The notes under the pieces were generated by a model. That model had not been told where the DNA came from, ran no database searches, and saw only the letters and a program-made list of their open reading frames with translations. From assembly GCA_902547175.1 (NCBI GenBank), contig CACCMS010000014.1, positions 1 through 21,237 of the forward strand: 21,237 nt of DNA, read 5' to 3'. Within the stretch, counting starts at the first letter, position 1. The number at the start of each line of letters is the position of its first letter. A program made the position numbers and the translations under genes. This DNA comes from Rhodospirillaceae bacterium (lineage in GTDB: Bacteria; Pseudomonadota; Alphaproteobacteria; TMED109; TMED131). This document shows positions 7,639 through 15,601 of the stretch, piece by piece.

Positions 7639-7670
7639 ATAAATAAATAAAATGTCGTTTATTTATTTAT
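7639..7670. promoter_or_regulatory. Perfect A/T palindrome upstream of ORF102
   Basis: Thirteen-base arms (ATAAATAAATAAA / TTTATTTATTTAT) flank a 6-nt spacer (CGACAT on the ORF102 strand). It lies 23 nt before the ORF102 start and touches the first codon of the divergent 64-residue ORF. It could be an operator, a hairpin in the ORF102 leader, or a tetranucleotide repeat that happens to mirror. Confidence 0.45.
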
Positions 7671-7863
7671 GTATTTAAATATTATAAATAACATTAGGCA
7701 CGAAAGTAATAGAAAAAGTAAAAAAATAGATTATTCCCTTGAACAAGAAAAAAATAATTTAGAAAATGAAGCTAGCCAAATTATCAATGATAACACTGGC
7801 TTTCTTTACTACTCAGTCTTTTATGGAGATCTTACTAAAAATTGGATTAAGCTTAAGCATTAA
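7669..7863 (+). CDS. Hypothetical 64-residue protein (intact copy)
   Basis: The ORF is basic and polar in its first half, then has a more conserved-looking aromatic second half (NTGFLYYSVFYGDL). No family was recognised. There is no ribosome-binding site before the ATG, so it would have to be leaderless. It ends 36 nt before the popZ-like ORF and is divergent from ORF102. Only this copy is whole; the right-arm copy is broken after residue 47 at joint x. That suggests the linkage to the popZ-like gene seen here is the ancestral one. It may still be non-coding. Confidence 0.45.
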   Translation: MYLNIINNIRHESNRKSKKIDYSLEQEKNNLENEASQIINDNTGFLYYSVFYGDLTKNWIKLKH

Positions 7864-7899
7864 ATAATAAAAAAAAAGTTTTCTTCATATTTAGCATTT

Positions 7900-8349
7900 A
7901 TGTTATATTTAAATATGGATAAAAGAAGCCCAGAAGATATAAGAAAATCTATTAAATCATTAGTCGAGGAAGCAGAAAGCGTTTCAGTCGATAATGAAGA
8001 TAATGTTGATGTTAAAAAAAAATCTGAGTCAAAATTAGATAGCGTATCTATAGAATTAGAAAATAAATATAAAAAAAATCTTACTAAAAAGAATATTTCT
8101 TCTGAAGAAAATTTAGACTTAGACTTAACAGGATTAATTAGTGATGATGTGGCTTTAGCTGTTAGAGCAGAACTGATGAGGTTTTCAGACGTTTTTGATA
8201 CTGATGATACTAAAGAAATAATTTATAAATCTGTAACTAATGCAACTAGAGAGATGGTAAGAGAATGGTTGGATCAGAATTTAGCTTCAATTGCTAAGGA
8301 AGTTATTAATGAAGCTTTAGACAAGCTATCTAAAAATGCAAGAAATTAG
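7900..8349 (+). CDS. PopZ-like protein (DUF2497 family)
   Basis: Up to 149 residues. A short N-terminal helix (SPEDIRKSIKSLVEEA) and an acidic, Ser/Lys-rich middle are followed by a conserved C-terminal helical region, REMVREWLDQNLASIAKEVI, matching the pattern of the alphaproteobacterial PopZ/DUF2497 C-terminus. In Caulobacter PopZ forms a polar matrix that anchors the chromosome origin and recruits cell-cycle proteins; the role here is inferred from that family. The start is uncertain. The frame opens at 7900, but ATG at 7915 gives the more PopZ-like N-terminus MDKRSPEDI, and the TATATT at 7904-7909 could then be a -10 box for a leaderless message. It ends 2 nt before the convergent gcrA stop. 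No valS was seen nearby, the usual neighbour in many alphaproteobacteria. Confidence 0.75.
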   Translation: MLYLNMDKRSPEDIRKSIKSLVEEAESVSVDNEDNVDVKKKSESKLDSVSIELENKYKKNLTKKNISSEENLDLDLTGLISDDVALAVRAELMRFSDVFDTDDTKEIIYKSVTNATREMVREWLDQNLASIAKEVINEALDKLSKNARN

Positions 8350-8351
8350 AA

Positions 8352-8735
8352 CTAAGTTTCAGAATTGAGCTTAAAAAATTTTTTTACTTTTTGATGACTA
8401 TCCTTTCTTCTGTAAGCTACTAAGCAATGTTCTCCACAGTAAGGTTTGCCAGGAATAACTGGTTTACCACAAAAATAAAAATCTTCATCTCCAGGATGTC
8501 CTATAGGCCATTTACAACCGCTCATAATAGGTACTAATGAAGATGCACTTATTTCTTTTTTAATATTTTTATCTCCAGAAGAAAGCTTTTTTGAAAGACC
8601 AAGTCTATTAGCCTTTCCTATAACAGCATTTCTACTTATATCTCCTAACTTTTCAGCAATATCTCTAGCTGATACTCCCTGCCCCCACAATTTAGACAGC
8701 TTTTCTACTTTTTGTTTTGTCCAATAATTTTTCAT
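8352..8735 (-). CDS. gcrA: GcrA family cell-cycle regulator
   Basis: The 127-residue GcrA has the characteristic N-terminal helix-turn-helix (residues 5-48: W5, LSKLWGQGVSARDIA, then SRNAVIGKANRLGLS). A poorly conserved linker follows, and then a C-terminal cysteine cluster (C74, C89, C100, C104) within a CKWPIGHP...YCGEHC...YRR pattern. In Caulobacter GcrA binds sigma70 holoenzyme and activates promoters carrying GANTC sites methylated by CcrM. No ccrM lies in this window. The gene is divergent from the ABC exporter across 36 nt of A/T-rich DNA, where the complement carries TATAAT (8763-8768), a plausible -10 box for gcrA. It is convergent with the popZ-like gene. Confidence 0.9.
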   Translation of the reverse strand: MKNYWTKQKVEKLSKLWGQGVSARDIAEKLGDISRNAVIGKANRLGLSKKLSSGDKNIKKEISASSLVPIMSGCKWPIGHPGDEDFYFCGKPVIPGKPYCGEHCLVAYRRKDSHQKVKKFFKLNSET

Positions 8736-8771
8736 GTTTTTAAATAGATAAAAAAATAATATATTATAATA

Positions 8772-10520
8772 ATGTCAAAAAAGCAAAATAGATTGTCTAC
8801 ATTTTTATTATATTTAAAACTTTTAAAGAAGTGGGGTTTTAAACAAAAAAATAAATTTATAATAGCAAATATTTTTATGTTAATGGTAGCAATAGCAACT
8901 TCTATGTACCCATTAATAATAGACTTTGCATTTGACGTAATATCAGAAAAAAATAAGCAATATATCTTTTTATTACCAGTGTTGATATTAGGAATTACAG
9001 CAGTAAAAGGTCTAGCTCATTATTTCCAAACATTATATGTTGGTATTATAGCAAATAGCATTATTAAAGATATTCAATTTCATTTATATAATAAAGTTTT
9101 AGAATTTGATTTAACTATTTTCAATAGTCAAAATGCTGGATCATTACAGTCAAGGTTTATCAATGATTTAAATATTTTAAAAGAATCAATAATTAGGACA
9201 TTAAATAATTTAATAAGAGATGTTCTAATATTGTTAGGCTTAATAATTAGCATGTTTTATTTAGATTGGGTATTAACTATATGTGTTTTATTAGTTTACC
9301 CAATTTGTATAAGACCTGTAATAAAAATAGGAAAGAAAACTAGAGATATATCATTAAAACTTCAAAAAAAAATTTCTGAAGCCAGTGCATTTTTAACAGA
9401 AAGTTTTTCAGCAATAAGAGTGATAAAAACATATAATTTAGAAGACTTACAAAAAAAAAATGCTATGAAAAAATTTGAAAATATTTATGAAGGGAATGTA
9501 AAAATTATTAGGGTAAGAGCAAAAATAGAACCAACACTTGAAATAATAGGAGGACTTGCAATTTCAATAGTATTAGTAGTAGCAGCAATAAGAATTTTAA
9601 ATAATAATTCCGACCTAGGTTCCTTTACTGGATTTATAAGTGCTTTATTAATAGCAGTACAACCAGCTAGAGCCTTAGGGACACTGAATACAATTCTTCA
9701 GGAAGGAGCGGCTTCACTAATAAGATTAGAGGGTTTACTAAAAAAGAAGAGTTTAATAGACACAGCAGAAAGCAAAAAAACTTTAAGTTTAGTAAAAGGT
9801 AAAATAAAATTTAGTAATGTAAGTTACTATTATAATAATGCAGAATATACATTAAAGAAAATAAATTGTGTAATTGATCCAGGTGAACAAGTTGTAATTG
9901 TTGGTGCAAATGGTTCGGGAAAATCAACATTTATAAATTTAATTCCTAGACTAATGGATCCTGTTAAGGGAAATGTATATATTGATGATCAAAATATAAA
10001 GAAATTACAAATTAAAAGCTTAAGAGATAGCATAGCATTAGTTTCTCAAGATGTGATTTTGTTTGATACTTCAATAATGAAAAATATCTCTATTGCTAAC
10101 CCAGATGCTTCAAAATCTGAGATTATTGAAGCTTCTAAAAAAGCTGACGCACACAATTTTATTGTTAAATTAAAGAAATCTTATAAAACAATAACAGGAG
10201 ATAGAGGATTAAATTTATCAGGTGGTGAAAGACAAAAAATTTCAATTGCAAGAGCACTGATTAAACAGCCAAAAATATTATTATTAGATGAGGCAACAAG
10301 CGCTTTGGATAATAAATCTGAGTCAAAAGTAAATAAAGTGCTTAAAAGTTTTCAAAAAAATATTACCATTATAATAGTAGCTCATAGGTTAAGCACTATT
10401 TTGGAGGCAAAAAGAATAATTTATTTTGATAAAGGATGTATTTTAGCTGATGGTGATCATAAAAATTTAATTAATAATAACCCTGATTATAGAAATCATT
10501 TTTATAGTGTATTTAAATAA
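8772..10520 (+). CDS. ABC exporter, MsbA-like (fused membrane and ATPase domains)
   Basis: A 582-residue half-transporter. The exporter membrane domain (about residues 25-310, six predicted helices) precedes the ATPase domain. The latter has Walker A GANGSGKST (378-386), Q-loop Q426, signature LSGGERQ (482-488), Walker B ILLLDE (502-507), D-loop SALD and H-loop H538. It would act as a homodimer in the inner membrane. The architecture fits MsbA-type lipid flippases as well as drug or peptide exporters. Substrate specificity cannot be read from sequence, and no lpxK or other lipid A gene is adjacent. No ribosome site precedes the ATG, which lies 36 nt from the divergent gcrA. It ends 3 nt before the convergent phosphatase. 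Confidence 0.9.
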   Translation: MSKKQNRLSTFLLYLKLLKKWGFKQKNKFIIANIFMLMVAIATSMYPLIIDFAFDVISEKNKQYIFLLPVLILGITAVKGLAHYFQTLYVGIIANSIIKDIQFHLYNKVLEFDLTIFNSQNAGSLQSRFINDLNILKESIIRTLNNLIRDVLILLGLIISMFYLDWVLTICVLLVYPICIRPVIKIGKKTRDISLKLQKKISEASAFLTESFSAIRVIKTYNLEDLQKKNAMKKFENIYEGNVKIIRVRAKIEPTLEIIGGLAISIVLVVAAIRILNNNSDLGSFTGFISALLIAVQPARALGTLNTILQEGAASLIRLEGLLKKKSLIDTAESKKTLSLVKGKIKFSNVSYYYNNAEYTLKKINCVIDPGEQVVIVGANGSGKSTFINLIPRLMDPVKGNVYIDDQNIKKLQIKSLRDSIALVSQDVILFDTSIMKNISIANPDASKSEIIEASKKADAHNFIVKLKKSYKTITGDRGLNLSGGERQKISIARALIKQPKILLLDEATSALDNKSESKVNKVLKSFQKNITIIIVAHRLSTILEAKRIIYFDKGCILADGDHKNLINNNPDYRNHFYSVFK

Positions 10521-10523
10521 TAA

Positions 10524-11192
10524 TTATTCTCTTCTTAAAAAAAGATTTATTAATACATCTAATAACGTACTATTTTTAAAATTACTTTTAATACTTTCTT
10601 TATCATAACTATTATTAAGCCATTTTAAAAAATCTGATTTTTTATAAATTCCTTTTTTAATAAGTTCAGAAAAAAAATGATCAAGAATACCAGTTTTAGT
10701 GTACTTAATGTGTAAATGCTTAAAATTTAATTCACGACTAGCTTCTTCTAAGCTGTAGTTTTTTTTATAAATAAGGTATAAAGCAGCTGCTAGGCCTGCT
10801 CTATCTGCACCTGATTTGCAGTGCATTAAACACGGATATTCAACTTGATCCAATAATTTTTTAAAACCAATTAATTTACTTTTATCTGGAATATCTCTTG
10901 AGGAAATAGGGAAGTTATGAATTTTTATATTTTCTAATGTACATATATTTTTTTCTAAATAGTATGAGGAGCAATGACGCTCTCCCCTCAAGTTTATAAT
11001 ACTTTTTATCTTATAATTTTTAATGTCTTTTCTAATTTGATATGGATATGGTTGATTGCTTCTATACATTTGACCAGGCAGTACTCCCCAGGACCTCCAG
11101 AATATTCTAAATATTCCGTGGTCTGAAAAAGTTGAATCAATATAGGACATTACTTTATCTAGTTTTCCAGAAACATTTCCTCTATTCCACAT
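10524..11192 (-). CDS. Tyrosine/dual-specificity phosphatase-like protein
   Basis: The 222-residue protein contains the Cys-phosphatase P-loop HCKSGADR, with nucleophile C125 and R131. D100 (SSRDIP) is a candidate general acid. The RSNQPYP segment at 44-50 and the INLRGE strand at 66-71 are typical of bacterial DSP/PTP-like phosphatases of the 'tyrosine-protein phosphatase' type. There is no signal peptide, so it is probably cytosolic. The substrate could be a phosphoprotein or a phospholipid/inositol; nothing nearby settles it. It is convergent with the ABC exporter and divergent from the dcd-murA run. The last 40 residues are not conserved in any pattern I know. Confidence 0.82.
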   Translation of the reverse strand: MWNRGNVSGKLDKVMSYIDSTFSDHGIFRIFWRSWGVLPGQMYRSNQPYPYQIRKDIKNYKIKSIINLRGERHCSSYYLEKNICTLENIKIHNFPISSRDIPDKSKLIGFKKLLDQVEYPCLMHCKSGADRAGLAAALYLIYKKNYSLEEASRELNFKHLHIKYTKTGILDHFFSELIKKGIYKKSDFLKWLNNSYDKESIKSNFKNSTLLDVLINLFLRRE

Positions 11193-11275
11193 AGTTACCT
11201 TATAGACTATAATTAAAAAATAGCACTAAAATTTTTAATATTTAGAAAGATAAGATTAAATGATATATTTTTAAT

Positions 11276-11416
11276 GTGAATAGAAAAAAAAAAATATCTG
11301 ATAGAAATAAAATCTTAGAAGAAGAGATGAAAAAAAACTTATTAAGAAGAAAAAATCAAACTAAAAGTAAAGTAACATTTATAAGAAAGGAAAAAAAAAA
11401 TGGCGTTGATGTCTGA
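11276..11416 (+). CDS. Putative 46-residue basic protein overlapping dcd
   Basis: A GTG-start frame encodes MNRKKKISD, then [15 protein letters not shown] and a basic tail, ending 17 nt inside dcd. The [13 protein letters not shown] stretch resembles very short Arg/Lys-rich proteins often annotated as hypothetical just upstream of murA in alphaproteobacteria (pattern L-x3-M/L-x2-NL-x-RRK). That recollection is not verified. No ribosome site is visible before the GTG, so initiation would be leaderless. It fills most of the otherwise empty 207-nt gap before dcd. It could be spurious in such A-rich DNA. Confidence 0.45.
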   Translation: MNRKKKISDRNKILEEEMKKNLLRRKNQTKSKVTFIRKEKKNGVDV

Positions 11417-11954
11417 CCAGTGGATTGAAAAACAGGTGCAGGAAAATAACATAATTAGTCCTTTTGAAAAGACGCAAATTAGAGAAGGTAAGATATCATA
11501 TGGTTTATCAAGTTATGGATATGATGCAAGAGTGTCTGATGAGTTTAAGGTTTTTACAAATGTAAATAATACAATAGTAGATCCTAAAAATTTTAGTTTA
11601 GAAGGTTTTGTTGAAAAAAAGTCTGATACTTGCATTATACCACCTAATAGTTTTGTGTTAGCACGTACTGTAGAATACTTTAAAATACCTAGAAATATTT
11701 TGGTGATATGTCTGGGTAAATCAACTTACGCTCGTTGTGGAATTATTGTTAATGTTACTCCACTAGAACCAGAATGGGAAGGACATGTTACTTTAGAGTT
11801 TTCTAATACTAGTCCTTTGCCTGCAAAGATATATGCTAATGAAGGAGCATGCCAATTTTTATTCTTAAAAGGTCAAGAACTACCTAGGTTTTCATATGCA
11901 GATAAAAAAGGAAAGTACATGAAACAGCAAGGTGTTACTTTACCTAAAATTTAA
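11400..11954 (+). CDS. dcd: dCTP deaminase
   Basis: Deaminates dCTP to dUTP in the thymidylate supply route. The 184-residue enzyme has the dUTPase-like trimer fold motifs: [15 protein letters not shown] (35-49), [23 protein letters not shown] with R112 (106-128), and TLEFSN with catalytic E133. A C-terminal [12 protein letters not shown] segment closes over the nucleotide. The length is normal for the family. An AGAAAGG ribosome site sits about 9 nt before the chosen ATG; ATG at 11409 is an alternative. It is followed after 2 nt by murA, so the two are surely co-transcribed. Confidence 0.95.
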   Translation: MALMSDQWIEKQVQENNIISPFEKTQIREGKISYGLSSYGYDARVSDEFKVFTNVNNTIVDPKNFSLEGFVEKKSDTCIIPPNSFVLARTVEYFKIPRNILVICLGKSTYARCGIIVNVTPLEPEWEGHVTLEFSNTSPLPAKIYANEGACQFLFLKGQELPRFSYADKKGKYMKQQGVTLPKI

Positions 11955-11956
11955 TC

Positions 11957-13222
11957 ATGGAATATATTGAAATTGATGGAGGTAGAGAACTATCAGGAGA
12001 GATAGTACTATCGGGATCTAAAAATTCTGCCTTACCAATATTAGCTAGTAGTCTTTTATCAGATAAATCTGTAAATTTATCAAATGTACCAGACTTATTA
12101 GATATAAAATCAATGATAAACCTTATTGAAGGTTTGGGAGTTAAAATTAAAAAACAAAATAATAACTATGTTTTAACAACAAAAAATATATTATCTCATG
12201 AGGCTAATTATAATTTAGTTAGAAAAATGAGAGCTTCTTTCTTAACATTAGGCCCATTATTAGCAAGAGAAGGTTTCGCAAAAATATCTCTTCCTGGTGG
12301 TTGTGCTATTGGTTCTAGACCAGTTGACTTACATTTATATGCTATGAAAAAACTTGGTGCCAGTATAGACTTTTCTGATGGCTATGTGATTGCAAAAAGT
12401 AATGGAAAAAGCCTAATAGGAAATAAAATAGATTTTCCTAAAATTTCTGTTGGGGCTACTGAAAATGCTATAATGGCTGCTGTATTAGCAAAGGGTGAAA
12501 CACTAATTAACAATGCAGCTTTAGAACCAGAAATAGTTGATTTATGTAATTGTTTAACATCTATGGGGGCTAAAATTGAGGGTGCTGGTACAAGTCAAAT
12601 TAGAATAGAGGGCATAGATATATTTTTTGACACTTCACATCAAATAATAACAGATCGTATAGAAGCATGCACTTTTATTATAGCAGCGGCAATTACTCAT
12701 AGTAGCTTATTAATAAAAAGAATTAATTTTGATCATATAGCCAAATTTTTAGAAATTATGCAGGAGATGGGCTTAGATTTTAAATTAATTAACAAATCAA
12801 TTTTTATTGAAAAAAGCAAAAAATTATCGTCAATTTCTATAAGAACTCATGAATATCCTGGTTTTCCTACAGATTTACAAGCGCAGCTAATGACTCTTGC
12901 TTGTATTTCAAAAGGAAAGTCTTATATCGAAGAAAGTATATTTGAAAACAGATTCATGCATGTACCAGAGTTAAATAGATTAGGTGCAGATATACAAATT
13001 AAGGGCAATAATGCGATTATAAATGGTAATTGTAGCTTTATAGGGGCAGAGGTTATGGCAACTGATTTGAGAGCATCAGTGTCATTAATTTTAGCTGCTT
13101 TAATTGCAAAAGGTAAAACAAAAATTAATAGAATTTATCACTTAGATAGAGGGTATGAAAATATTGACTATAAACTTTCAACTTGTGGAGCAGCAATTAA
13201 TAGGGGAAGTGATGGCAACTAG
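11957..13222 (+). CDS. murA: UDP-N-acetylglucosamine 1-carboxyvinyltransferase
   Basis: First committed step of peptidoglycan synthesis: transfers enolpyruvate from PEP to UDP-GlcNAc. At 421 residues it has the family length and landmarks: K22 in SKNSALP, R92 in KMRAS, active-site C116 in LPGGCAIGSRPVDLH (the residue alkylated by fosfomycin; resistant enzymes have Asp here), and D306 in PGFPTDLQAQ. It lies in the single-copy centre and is the natural upstream neighbour of the DUF2948-his run: its last codons overlap the DUF2948 start by 11 nt. This supports the right-hand block A as the copy in its ancestral place. Confidence 0.96.
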   Translation: MEYIEIDGGRELSGEIVLSGSKNSALPILASSLLSDKSVNLSNVPDLLDIKSMINLIEGLGVKIKKQNNNYVLTTKNILSHEANYNLVRKMRASFLTLGPLLAREGFAKISLPGGCAIGSRPVDLHLYAMKKLGASIDFSDGYVIAKSNGKSLIGNKIDFPKISVGATENAIMAAVLAKGETLINNAALEPEIVDLCNCLTSMGAKIEGAGTSQIRIEGIDIFFDTSHQIITDRIEACTFIIAAAITHSSLLIKRINFDHIAKFLEIMQEMGLDFKLINKSIFIEKSKKLSSISIRTHEYPGFPTDLQAQLMTLACISKGKSYIEESIFENRFMHVPELNRLGADIQIKGNNAIINGNCSFIGAEVMATDLRASVSLILAALIAKGKTKINRIYHLDRGYENIDYKLSTCGAAINRGSDGN

Positions 13223-13646
13223 GCAAAACTGGACCCCCATTAAATTAAAGGCAGTTGATGACCAAGATCTGCAAATTTTTAGTCAGTTTTTGTATGAGTC
13301 AATAGTGCTGCCCTCTGAAATAACTTTCGAAAAAAAAAATCAAAGATTCGCAATGGCAATTGAGAGATTCACATGGGAACATGCTAAAAATGAAGGGCAT
13401 TTACTAATGCAAGTCTTGTCAATTTTGGTTGTAAATTATGTAGAAAAAGTTGACTTTAAAAATATATCTAATAATTACAAAATCAAAAATATTTTATCTA
13501 TTAGTAATATTGACAATAATATTCTTATAATGCTTAATGATGGTGAGATTGTTACAATAAAAGTAAAAAAATGTTTTTGTTTATTAGAAGACATAGGAAA
13601 GCCAATTAATCCAGCAATAATACCTACATATTCTAAAAATGACTAA
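13212..13646 (+). CDS. DUF2948 family protein (intact copy)
   Basis: The function is unknown; a conserved alphaproteobacterial protein usually found next to murA and hisD. The chosen ATG lies inside the end of murA behind an AGGGG site and gives a 144-residue protein beginning MATRQNWTPIKL. A longer frame back to 13155 would be buried in murA and is not supported. The pattern LKAVDDQDLQIFSQFL ... RFAMAIERFTWE fits the DUF2948 N-terminal half. The C-terminal half (NILSIS ... LNDGEIVTIKV ... LEDIGKP) is the part also found fused to Amt at 2426-3826. The boundary between single-copy and duplicated DNA, 13426/13427, runs through residue 72. The stop overlaps the hisG start by 8 nt. Confidence 0.85.
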   Translation: MATRQNWTPIKLKAVDDQDLQIFSQFLYESIVLPSEITFEKKNQRFAMAIERFTWEHAKNEGHLLMQVLSILVVNYVEKVDFKNISNNYKIKNILSISNIDNNILIMLNDGEIVTIKVKKCFCLLEDIGKPINPAIIPTYSKND

Positions 13647-14307
13647 TAGAAATACTGAAAAAAAAATTATTATTGCCATTCCAAAAGGTAGAATACTTAA
13701 GGAATTAACCCCTATACTCAACAAAGTTGATATTGTTCCAGAAAAAGAATTTTTTGATTTAAATTCAAGAAGAATTTTATTCTCAAGCAATAAAAAATTA
13801 ATTAATTTTATTAAAGTTAGAAGCTTTGATGTAGTAAATTTTGTGGCATATGGAGGGGCTCATCTTGGAATAGTTGGATTAGACGTAATTGAAGAATTTG
13901 GCTTTGAAGAGATTTATTCACCTGTAAATTTAGGTATCGGAAGGTGTAGGCTTTCAGTAGCTGAGCCTTTCAAAATGGCTTTGAAGGATGACCCAAGGGC
14001 TTGGACACATTTAAAAATTGCAACAAAATATCCTAAAATTACAAAAAAGCATTTTGCACTAAGGGGAGTTCAAGCCGAATGTCTAAAGTTAAATGGAGCA
14101 TTAGAAATTGCACCTAAACTAAATTTAAGTTCTAGAATTGTAGACTTAGTTTCAACTGGAAAAACATTAAAAGAAAACGGATTAATAGAGGTAGAAAAAA
14201 TCATGGATATCACCTCATATCTAATTGTTAACAAAGATATGGCCAAGACCTATCCAAATAAAATTAGAACAATAATTTCAAACTTTAGAAAGGTGGTCAA
14301 TGCTTAA
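13639..14307 (+). CDS. hisG: ATP phosphoribosyltransferase, short form
   Basis: Catalyses the first step of histidine synthesis (ATP + PRPP). At 222 residues it is the short HisG form, lacking the C-terminal regulatory domain. In known organisms this form works in a complex with the HisRS-like subunit HisZ, and no hisZ is in this window. Landmarks are IPKGRILKELTP near the N-terminus, GGAHLGIVGLDVIEE at about 72-86, and the PRPP-binding loop DLVSTGKTLKENGL at about 168-181. It overlaps both neighbours by 8 nt, so DUF2948-hisG-hisD are translationally coupled. Confidence 0.94.
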   Translation: MTNRNTEKKIIIAIPKGRILKELTPILNKVDIVPEKEFFDLNSRRILFSSNKKLINFIKVRSFDVVNFVAYGGAHLGIVGLDVIEEFGFEEIYSPVNLGIGRCRLSVAEPFKMALKDDPRAWTHLKIATKYPKITKKHFALRGVQAECLKLNGALEIAPKLNLSSRIVDLVSTGKTLKENGLIEVEKIMDITSYLIVNKDMAKTYPNKIRTIISNFRKVVNA

Positions 14308-15598
14308 AATAATTACATGTGACAAATCAAATTATGAAAAGAAACTTTATTCTTATGTAAATAATACGAGTATTAATAACAAAAAAAAAGCTGAAATAGT
14401 AAGTAATATTATAAAAAAAATAAAGAAAAATAAAAATAAAGCGTTGCTAAACTATTCGAATGAACTCGAAAATAATAATTTTAAAAACTTTGAGAGTTTA
14501 AAAGTAACATCTAAAGAAATTTCTAATGCTTTAAGTCAATGTTCTCAAGCTTTCCATGATTCTGTTAAATTAGCGGTGCAAAGAATTATGAGTTATCAAA
14601 AAAAACTCATACCAAGAAATTTATATTACAAAGATAAATTAGGTATTAAATTAGGGAGTATTTGGTCTCCTTTAGCATCTTGTGGTTTATATGTACCAGG
14701 GGGAAAAGCATTGTACCCTTCCTCTGTACTAATGAATGGTATACCAGCAAAGGTAGCAGGAGTTAAAAGAATAGTAATTACTTCACCAGCTCAAAATAAT
14801 CAATTGAGTCCTGAAATATTGGTGGCTGCAAATGCAATTGGTATTAATGAAATTTATAAGATTGGAGGTGCTCAAGCTGTTGCAGCACTTGCTTTTGGTA
14901 CTGAAAGCATTAAAAGAGTTGATAAAATTGTAGGCCCTGGTAACTCATTTGTAACTGAAGCAAAAAAGCAGCTTTATGGTTATGTAGGTATAGATTCCAT
15001 AGCAGGCCCATCTGAAATATTAGTGATTGCTGATAGGCATAATAACCCTAAATGGGTTGCAATGGATTTATTATCTCAAGCAGAGCATGATGAAGAAGCA
15101 AGAGCTATATTAATTTCTAATAGTAAAGACTTTATAAAAAAAGTTAATAAGCACTTGTTGATTTTTTTAAAATCTATAAAAAGAAAAAAAGTAGCATCGA
15201 AGAGCATTAAAAAAAATGGTTTAGCTATATTTATTGAAGATTTAAATATTGCTCATTGTGTGACTAATTATATTGCTCCTGAACATTTAGAAATAATGAC
15301 AAAAAATAAAAAATCATTAGCAAAAAAAATTATAAATGCAGGTGCTATATTTATGGGTCAATATACACCTGAGGCATTTGGTGATTATATAGCTGGACCT
15401 AGCCATGTATTGCCAACATCTGGTAATGCGAGGTTTGACTCAGGATTATCAGTTTTAGATTTTTTAAAAAGGACCTCTTATATAGAAGCAAATAAAAGAG
15501 GACTCAAAAATACTCTTCATTCAATAGAAACATTAGGAAATAGTGAAGGGTTAGATGCACATGTTAAGTCAGCTAAAATCAGATTTTCTAAGGATTAA
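14300..15598 (+). CDS. hisD: Histidinol dehydrogenase
   Basis: Catalyses the last two NAD-dependent oxidations of histidine synthesis. All landmarks are present in 432 residues: YVPGGKALYPSS (131-142), zinc ligands Q260 and H263 (LSQAEHDEEARA), D362 (FGDYIAGPSH) and H421 (GLDAHVKSA), and catalytic E328-H329 (APEHLE). The ATG follows an AAAGGTGG ribosome site located inside hisG. It is 3 nt from the TTG start of UPF0262. This copy is in its expected alphaproteobacterial context, murA-DUF2948-(hisG)-hisD-UPF0262. Confidence 0.96.
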   Translation: MLKIITCDKSNYEKKLYSYVNNTSINNKKKAEIVSNIIKKIKKNKNKALLNYSNELENNNFKNFESLKVTSKEISNALSQCSQAFHDSVKLAVQRIMSYQKKLIPRNLYYKDKLGIKLGSIWSPLASCGLYVPGGKALYPSSVLMNGIPAKVAGVKRIVITSPAQNNQLSPEILVAANAIGINEIYKIGGAQAVAALAFGTESIKRVDKIVGPGNSFVTEAKKQLYGYVGIDSIAGPSEILVIADRHNNPKWVAMDLLSQAEHDEEARAILISNSKDFIKKVNKHLLIFLKSIKRKKVASKSIKKNGLAIFIEDLNIAHCVTNYIAPEHLEIMTKNKKSLAKKIINAGAIFMGQYTPEAFGDYIAGPSHVLPTSGNARFDSGLSVLDFLKRTSYIEANKRGLKNTLHSIETLGNSEGLDAHVKSAKIRFSKD

Positions 15599-15601
15599 GA
15601 A

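Larger units (their letters stand above)
1..7811. repeat. Left arm of a large permuted inverted duplication
   Basis: Positions 1-2645 are the inverted copy of 13427-16071 (paired coordinates sum to 16072), and 2691-7811 are the inverted copy of 16117-21237 (sum 23928). The 45 nt at 2646-2690 have no counterpart in the window because the right arm stops first. Read outward from the single-copy centre, this arm is block B (ORF102 to amt) followed by block A (DUF2948 3' end to UPF0262). No IS ends, integrase or target-site repeats were seen at its borders. Identity was judged from identical proteins, constant offsets and direct comparison of the borders and several intergenic stretches, not from a computed alignment. 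Confidence 0.95.

Noticed and set aside
8763..8772. TATAAT just before the ABC exporter start, considered as its -10 box
   Set aside because: On the + strand it ends 2 nt before the ATG, so transcription would start inside the gene. The opposite-strand match fits gcrA better.
11281..11400. A-rich runs before dcd considered as a regulatory leader
   Set aside because: The runs match the base bias and are accounted for by the lysine codons of the putative 46-residue ORF and the dcd ribosome site.
13155..13211. N-terminal extension of DUF2948
   Set aside because: The extra 19 codons lie wholly inside murA, and the ATG at 13212 has a ribosome site and gives the family-like N-terminus.
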